Below, one piece after another: positions 21,457 to 25,946 of a stretch of DNA of 25,946 bases. This stretch comes from a virus. Made by a program: the position numbers and the translations under genes. Position 1 is the stretch's first letter. Each line of letters starts with the position of its first letter. The stretch lies in IMG/VR virus record IMGVR_UViG_3300008110_000815, positions 1 through 25,946 of that record; one strand, 5' to 3'. Below the pieces are notes generated by a model that worked only from the letters and a program-made list of their open reading frames with translations, did no database searches and was not told the origin of the DNA.

Positions 21457-22479
21457 ATGGCAAAAAAGAACGTTACAAAAGAGTCTGGACAACGAGACGA
21501 ATTAGTTGAGTTGTTAGCAAATGAACTAAACAAAGCAAATAAAGACGGTGGCAAGATTGCTTATTTCCTAGATGAACAAGAAAACCCAGCGGAAATTAGC
21601 GATTGGATTAGTACAGGTTCTTCTATTCTGGATCTAGCAATTAGTAACCGTCCTCACGGAGGTTTGCCTGTTGGTAAGATGATTGAATTCAACGGATTGG
21701 AAGGAACCGGTAAAAGTCTAGTTTCTGCACACGTTGTTGCTGACACTCAAAGAAAAGGTGGAGTTGCGGTAGTAATTGATACTGAAAACGCAGCTGCACC
21801 TGAATTCTGGAAGAGTTTAGGAGTGGATCTATCTAAGCTATTATATGTTCAATGTGAAACCGTTGAAGATATTTTTGCTCAGATGGAGAAGATGATCGCA
21901 ATTGTTCGTAAGAGCAACAAAGATCGTATTCTAACAATCATTGTTGATTCTGTAGCAGCAGCATCAACAAAGGCAGAACTTGAGAGTGATCATGGTAAAG
22001 ATGGGTATGCTACTGGTAAATCAATTATTATCAGTAAAGCAATGCGTAAAATTACTACTATGATTGGTCGTCAAAAGGTTCTTACTGTATTCACTAACCA
22101 AAGGGGTGAGGAAATCATCGGCAATGAGTGTAAGGCTGTTGTTGTGAAGAACCGTATGGGACCGCCGCAACGTCAAGCAAATTTCGATATCTATTTTGAT
22201 AGCGGTATTGCTGACTATGGTAGTTGGGTTAAAGTTCTAAAAGAACAAGGTCTAATTAAACAAGGTGGTGCTTATTACACATACAAGAAGGACAATGGAT
22301 CAGAATGGAAGTTTCAATCCAAAGACTTTGTAACCACAATGCAGACTGACAAAGAATTGGGTGAAGAAATTTACTTGAAGATTTGTGATGCTGTAATTAT
22401 GAAGTACAAAGATCCTAATAGTCAAATCGTTGAGGATGCTGTAGTAGATACAGAAGAAGAGACTGCTGGCAACGAATAA
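21457..22479 (+). CDS. uvsX: UvsX-type recombinase (RecA family)
   Basis: 340 aa. It is the phage RecA homologue that forms filaments on ssDNA and drives strand exchange for repair and recombination-dependent replication. Walker A is GLEGTGKS at residues 80-87 (Lys86, Ser87); Walker B is TIIVDSVAA with Asp164. VAVVIDTENAAAPEFW and a C-terminal acidic tail (DAVVDTEEETAGNE) are further family traits. It is shorter than T4 UvsX (391 aa), mainly at the ends, but the ATPase core is complete. It starts 14 bases after the gene 32 terminator hairpin; TATATT at 21448-21453 may be a -10 element but has no clear -35. The flap nuclease gene follows 4 bases after its stop. Confidence 0.9.
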   Translation: MAKKNVTKESGQRDELVELLANELNKANKDGGKIAYFLDEQENPAEISDWISTGSSILDLAISNRPHGGLPVGKMIEFNGLEGTGKSLVSAHVVADTQRKGGVAVVIDTENAAAPEFWKSLGVDLSKLLYVQCETVEDIFAQMEKMIAIVRKSNKDRILTIIVDSVAAASTKAELESDHGKDGYATGKSIIISKAMRKITTMIGRQKVLTVFTNQRGEEIIGNECKAVVVKNRMGPPQRQANFDIYFDSGIADYGSWVKVLKEQGLIKQGGAYYTYKKDNGSEWKFQSKDFVTTMQTDKELGEEIYLKICDAVIMKYKDPNSQIVEDAVVDTEEETAGNE

Positions 22480-22483
22480 CAAT

Positions 22484-22933
22484 ATGAGTGGATTCAGTTC
22501 ATCTGAAAAGAAAAAACTGTTCTCCTTGTTTGAAAACATCAAGGAGGGTGTTGGAAATGAAGGACTTAAAAAGTCTACCAATTCTGACATCCTCCTTGTT
22601 GATGGCCTTAATACTTACATTAGAAGTTTTATGGCCATTCCTTCACTCAATGAAGATGGACTACATACTGGTGGTATTGCTGGATTTTTAAAGAGTATTG
22701 GATATGCAATTAAATTGCTTTCTCCTACCCGAGTTATTATTGTATTTGATGGTAAGGGTGGTAGCCAAAAACGCAGAAAGATTTATCCAGATTACAAAAA
22801 TGGTAGAAAGACAGATATTAAACTTAATCGTAATTATGAAGAATTATCTTCTTCACAAATTGAATCGGTTAATTTTAAGAAAGAATTGATTCGTACTGTA
22901 AATTATTTAGATACATTGAGTAATGGAAGGTGA
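22484..22933 (+). pseudogene. rnh: Flap endonuclease / T4 RNase H-like gene, N-terminal half
   Basis: 149 codons. It covers the first third of the 5'-nuclease family after a 30-residue N-terminal extension: ILLVDGLNTYIRSF with the catalytic-site Asp40, GGIAGFLKSIGYAIKLL, VIIVFDGKGGSQKRRKIYP with Asp89, and YKNGRK. In intact proteins this leads on to the central region carrying the EADD and SxDxDF motifs, which hold the remaining metal-binding acids. Here the frame reads VNYLDTLSNGR and stops instead. The matching C-terminal part follows in another frame with the centre missing. T4 RNase H removes RNA primers from lagging strands; this copy should be inactive as it stands. Confidence 0.75.
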
Positions 22934-23321
22934 TGTAAGTGATAATATTCCGGGATTAGATGGCGTTGGATTGAAAAGAGTTGTTAAAGCATTTCCTTTT
23001 CTTGCTAACGAAGATCAATCGTGTTTGCAGCGGATATACAATTATTCAGAAAATTACAAGAATAAATATAAGATTTATGAAACTGTATTAGACAATAAGT
23101 TATTACTCGCGCGTAATTATGAATTGATGCAGTTACATAATACACAAATTCAATCTTTTACACAACTTCGTGTAGAAGAGATTATCAATACTCCTGTCAA
23201 GAAGATTGATAAAATTAGTTTCTCTAAACTAATTACAGAAGACAAAATGTGGAATAATATCCCCAATTATCACATTTGGTTAAATGAGTGCTTTGGCAAA
23301 TTAAATAGTTTTGTAGAATAA
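22923..23321 (+). pseudogene. rnh: Flap endonuclease / T4 RNase H-like gene, C-terminal half
   Basis: 132 codons from ATG. It opens exactly at the helix-three-turn-helix motif of the 5'-nuclease family, GDVSDNIPGLDGVGLKR (Asp4, Asp7), and continues with KAFPFLANED, a helical YKNKYKIYETVLDNKLLLARN segment and a C-terminal tail. The frame is +1 relative to the N-terminal half and overlaps it by 11 bases. By comparison with the family, on the order of 100 residues between the halves, including EADD, are gone. Both halves read as well-conserved protein, suggesting a recent deletion or an assembly error rather than slow decay. The junction is about 22916-22922. Confidence 0.7.
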
Positions 23322-23341
23322 AAAATGTCGGTAAATAAAAG

Positions 23342-23370
23342 TTGAGTAACACTAAATTCAGTGGTATAGT
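23342..23370 (+). promoter_or_regulatory. Sigma70-like promoter of the helicase gene
   Basis: TTGAGT at 23342-23347 (4 of 6) and TATAGT at 23365-23370 (5 of 6), separated by 17 bases. The ATG at 23377 starts 7 bases after the -10, so the predicted transcript would begin at the start codon, as at the polymerase gene. Confidence 0.55.
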
Positions 23371-23376
23371 TGTTTT

Positions 23377-24759
23377 ATGGAAAATAAAAAAGTAATTGAT
23401 TCATTAATTAAATATGGTCGGGATTTTCAACTCAAGTGTATTTCATGCTTGATATCAGATCGTTCGTTTATCGAACGTATTAACGATATTATTGAAGTTG
23501 ACTTCTTTGAAAGTGATGCAAATAAATGGATCCTTAAGGAAAGTCTAGCATACTTTAATGAGTATAAAGATCTACCAACCTTGACAGTATTCAAGATTAA
23601 AATTGACAGTGTATCCGATGATGTTCTTAAGAAGAGCATTGTAGATAATCTAAAACTCATTTATCAAAAGGTAAATGACAATGATCTAAAGTTCGTAAAG
23701 GAACAGTTCCTAGAGTTTTGTAAAAATCAAAAGTTGAAGAACGCTATTATTGAAAGTGCAGATCTACTTGAAATCGGTCAATATGATAAGATTAAACATG
23801 TTGTAGATCAAGCTATGAAGGCCGGTATGGAACGTAATATCGGACATGATTATACTGAAGACGTTGAAAAACGAATGAGTGTAATGAGTCGTAATTGTGT
23901 TAAGACCAATTGGACTGAGGTCGATACAATCATGGATGGCGGTCTTGCTGGTGGTGAATTGGGTATTATTACGGCGTGTGCTGGTAGTGGTAAGAGCTGG
24001 GTATTATCCAAGTTGGGTGCTGAAGCAATGAAGCAAGGTAAAAATGTAGTTCACTTCACACTTGAATTGAACGAAAACTACGTAGGTCTACGTTACGATG
24101 CGTGTTTTACTGGAATTGATTTCCAAAACATCCGTAATAATGTGGATATCGTTCGACAGAAGATTGCTGATGTACCGGGTAAGCTAGTAATCAAGTACTT
24201 TCCAATTAAAACAGTTAGTGCTTATAGTCTAAAATCACATTGTGAAAGATTGGCAGTATTGGGTACCAAGGTTGACATGATTATTGTTGACTATGCTGAT
24301 ATTCTACGTCCATCACAGAGTGAACGTAACAGTAACAGTTATAGTGAAGCTGGTGGTATTTATGAAGAACTACGTGGTGTAGCTGGCGAACTACAAGTTC
24401 CAATTTGGAGTGCTTCACAAAGTAATCGTGCTGCTATGGATGAAGATATTATTCAGGCTAACAACATTGCTGATAGTTATCGTAAGATTATGACTGCTGA
24501 CTTTGTTATGAGTCTAAGTCGTAAAGTTAACGATAAACAAGCGAATACTGCACGATTCCACGTAATTAAGAATCGTTTCGGACCAGATGGTTTAACTTTC
24601 CCAAGTAAAATGAATGCTGGTTGTGGACAAATCGAAATTTATAGCGAGAATTCCAAGGAGGGTATGGGTATTCTTAATGAGATGATGGACGGTGAAAATC
24701 AAGTTAAGAAGGCATTAAAGTCTAAGTGGAATGTTCACAATAACGACGACGACGAATAA
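23377..24759 (+). CDS. 41: Replicative DNA helicase, DnaB / T4 gp41-like
   Basis: 460 aa (T4 gp41 is about 475). It forms hexamers that unwind DNA ahead of the polymerase and contact the primase. An N-terminal helical domain (about 1-165) is followed by the RecA-like motor: GGLAGGELGIITACAGSGKSW with Walker A Gly203-Ser207 (Lys206), a HFTLELNEN segment with a likely catalytic Glu, Walker B MIIVDYADIL with Asp305, and PIWSASQSNR (motif H4), then HVIKNRFGPDG. The acidic end (HNNDDDE) is probably a partner-binding tail. It has its own promoter-like site and no SD. The segment 24760-24861 behind it has no gene, only the nrdA leader. Confidence 0.9.
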   Translation: MENKKVIDSLIKYGRDFQLKCISCLISDRSFIERINDIIEVDFFESDANKWILKESLAYFNEYKDLPTLTVFKIKIDSVSDDVLKKSIVDNLKLIYQKVNDNDLKFVKEQFLEFCKNQKLKNAIIESADLLEIGQYDKIKHVVDQAMKAGMERNIGHDYTEDVEKRMSVMSRNCVKTNWTEVDTIMDGGLAGGELGIITACAGSGKSWVLSKLGAEAMKQGKNVVHFTLELNENYVGLRYDACFTGIDFQNIRNNVDIVRQKIADVPGKLVIKYFPIKTVSAYSLKSHCERLAVLGTKVDMIIVDYADILRPSQSERNSNSYSEAGGIYEELRGVAGELQVPIWSASQSNRAAMDEDIIQANNIADSYRKIMTADFVMSLSRKVNDKQANTARFHVIKNRFGPDGLTFPSKMNAGCGQIEIYSENSKEGMGILNEMMDGENQVKKALKSKWNVHNNDDDE

Positions 24760-24809
24760 TTTATAGTATGTAACAAACAAAAAACGCACAAATAAATTAT
24801 TAAAAAAGT

Positions 24810-24815
24810 TATAAT
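24810..24815 (+). promoter_or_regulatory. Perfect -10 element TATAAT before nrdA
   Basis: TATAAT with no recognisable -35 in the matching place. A start near 24822 would place the hairpin at 24830-24855 inside the nrdA leader. Confidence 0.35.
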
Positions 24816-24829
24816 CTAAACACAAAAAG

Positions 24830-24855
24830 AACTATCCAAAAGATAGTTATTTTTT
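24830..24855 (+). terminator. Hairpin with T-run just upstream of nrdA (terminator or attenuator)
   Basis: AACTATC at 24830-24836 pairs with GATAGTT at 24842-24848 across a 5-base loop, then ATTTTTT. The ATG of nrdA is only 6 bases further on. It can end the helicase transcript, but it may also regulate nrdA from a start at the TATAAT upstream. Confidence 0.7.
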
Positions 24856-24861
24856 ACCCAT

Positions 24862-25946
24862 ATGAATAAAGAAATTTTTATAAAGAAACGAAATGGTAAC
24901 ACTGAAAAGTTCAACGCAGATAAAATCAATAAGATTTTACAATGGGCTACAGAAGACGTAAAAGGTGTTGGTTTTGAAGAAGTAGCAATGAATGCACATT
25001 TGTCATTCTTTGATGGAATGACATCCAAGGACATTCACGCAATGTTAATTGAAGCTTCTGCAAATCTTATTACAGAAGAAAAGCCTAATTATCAATTTGT
25101 AGCGTCTCGTTTGTTGAATTATCAATTGAGAAAGAATGTTTGGGGTGGCAAAAATCCTCCTAAACTACATGATCTAGTTAAAACTAATATTGATGCATTG
25201 GTCTATGACTCATCTATTCTTGATTGGTATAGTAAACAAGAGTTTGATAAGCTAGATGAATATCTAAAGCATGATCGTGATTTTAATTTCACGTATGCCG
25301 GTATCAAACAGTTGTGTGATAAGTACTTGGTACAAAACAGAGTTACTAAAGTAATTTATGAAACACCACAGTTTGCTTATATGCTTATCGCAATGACCTT
25401 CTTTAAGGACTATAAAGAGAACCGTCTTGAATACGTAAAGAAAGCTTACAACTACTTTAGTAAACATAAGATTAATCTACCCACACCAATTATGGCTGGA
25501 GTAAGAACTCCAATGAAGAGTTATGCTAGTTGTTCACTATTCACAGTAGATGATGATCTACGTAGTATTTTCAGTAACAACAGTGCAGTTGGTTTTGCTA
25601 CTGCAAGTCGTTATGGTATCGGATTGAATCTATCAAGGCTACGTGCTACCAATGCTCCTATTCGTAATGGTGAAGTAGTACATACAGGTCCAATTCCATT
25701 TGCTAAAGCATTTGAATCTACTGTAAAGAGCTGCCATCAAAATGGTATTCGTGGTGGTAGTGCAACTGTAAACTTCGCTTGGTTCCATTATGATATTCTA
25801 GACATTCTTGTATTAAAGAACAATCAAGGTACTGATGATAATCGTGTTCGTAAACTAGATTATTGTGTGGGGTTAGATAAACTAATCTTTGAACGTTTCT
25901 TGAAGAATCAAGATGTAACATTGTTTAGCTATCACGAATGTCCAAG
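24862..25946 (+). CDS. nrdA: Ribonucleotide reductase class I large subunit, NrdA (3' partial)
   Basis: About 361 residues are present and the gene runs off the window (intact NrdA proteins are about 750). The enzyme makes deoxyribonucleotides for phage DNA synthesis with the NrdB subunit. An ATP-cone-like N-terminus (KKRNGNTEKFNADKI, then LLNYQLRK) is followed by the start of the ten-stranded barrel: SYASCSLFTVDD, where Cys224 corresponds to one of the active-site redox cysteines, RYGIGLNLSRLRA, RGGSATVNFAWFHYDILDI, and LVLKNNQGTDDNRVRKLDY. The second catalytic cysteine and radical-pathway residues lie outside the window. The start is ATG at 24862 with no SD, right behind a terminator-like hairpin. 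Confidence 0.93.
   Translation, partial: MNKEIFIKKRNGNTEKFNADKINKILQWATEDVKGVGFEEVAMNAHLSFFDGMTSKDIHAMLIEASANLITEEKPNYQFVASRLLNYQLRKNVWGGKNPPKLHDLVKTNIDALVYDSSILDWYSKQEFDKLDEYLKHDRDFNFTYAGIKQLCDKYLVQNRVTKVIYETPQFAYMLIAMTFFKDYKENRLEYVKKAYNYFSKHKINLPTPIMAGVRTPMKSYASCSLFTVDDDLRSIFSNNSAVGFATASRYGIGLNLSRLRATNAPIRNGEVVHTGPIPFAKAFESTVKSCHQNGIRGGSATVNFAWFHYDILDILVLKNNQGTDDNRVRKLDYCVGLDKLIFERFLKNQDVTLFSYHECP

Noticed and set aside
22488-22889. Extra short plus-strand frames inside the flap nuclease N-terminal half
   Set aside because: They are out-of-frame readings of a stretch whose true frame carries clear 5'-nuclease motifs.
22923-22933. Intron or intein explaining the split flap nuclease
   Set aside because: The two halves overlap rather than being separated, no inserted sequence is present, and no splice-type residues are visible; the centre is simply missing.

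Overview
The window reads as one strand of a T4-like contractile-tailed phage (myovirus) genome. It is AT-rich, densely packed, and every convincing gene lies on the + strand with small gaps or ATGA-type overlaps. Diagnostic genes are a gp19-type tail tube, a zinc-ribbon gp26-type protein, a tape measure, baseplate and hub proteins, a gp32-type ssDNA-binding protein, UvsX, a gp41-type helicase and the start of NrdA. No host, integrase, tRNA or CRISPR sequence is visible. The host cannot be named from the sequence. Near-absence of Shine-Dalgarno sites and frequent promoter-to-ATG distances of only a few bases suggest a host that accepts leaderless or SD-free messages.

Layout. (1) 1-2482: the 3' part of a Gly/Ser/Thr-repeat fibre protein ending in an S74 intramolecular chaperone, then three tandem paralogous small fibre-like proteins. 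(2) 2486-3995: a small unknown protein, a GT4-type glycosyltransferase and another small unknown. (3) 4000-6817: an unusual HAD + nucleotidyltransferase fusion, the tail tube gene, and a HxGH-type (NMN/cytidylyl) nucleotidyltransferase. (4) 6871-16655: the tail assembly block, with a Cys4 protein and a small downstream ORF that look like a frameshifted tail-assembly chaperone pair, then tape measure, tube/baseplate junction protein, LysM protein, very large hub-type protein and a small virion protein. (5) 16690-20432: a compact family A DNA polymerase-like protein, a 674-aa protein with a possible PD-(D/E)XK nuclease core, and a conserved unknown. (6) 20433-25946: replication and recombination: gp32 with a structured leader, UvsX, a broken flap nuclease (RNase H), DnaB-like helicase, and partial NrdA.

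Regulation. An octamer TATTTAT(A/T) precedes eight genes. In seven it ends only 4-6 bases before the ATG; it is probably this phage's late promoter element. Separate sigma70-like promoters (TTGAC-type -35, TATAGT/TATAAG -10) precede the fusion enzyme, the polymerase and the helicase, and in the last two the predicted transcription start falls on the start codon. Strong hairpin terminators follow the tail tube and gp32 genes, and a hairpin with a T-run sits just upstream of nrdA.

The points most worth a second look are the probable +1 frameshift upstream of the tape measure gene, the systematic leaderless architecture, the compact family A polymerase, the HAD-nucleotidyltransferase fusion, the flap nuclease that has lost its catalytic centre, and the gp32 leader that resembles the T4 autogenous operator. 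All functional calls come from reading motifs by eye; no database search was possible.
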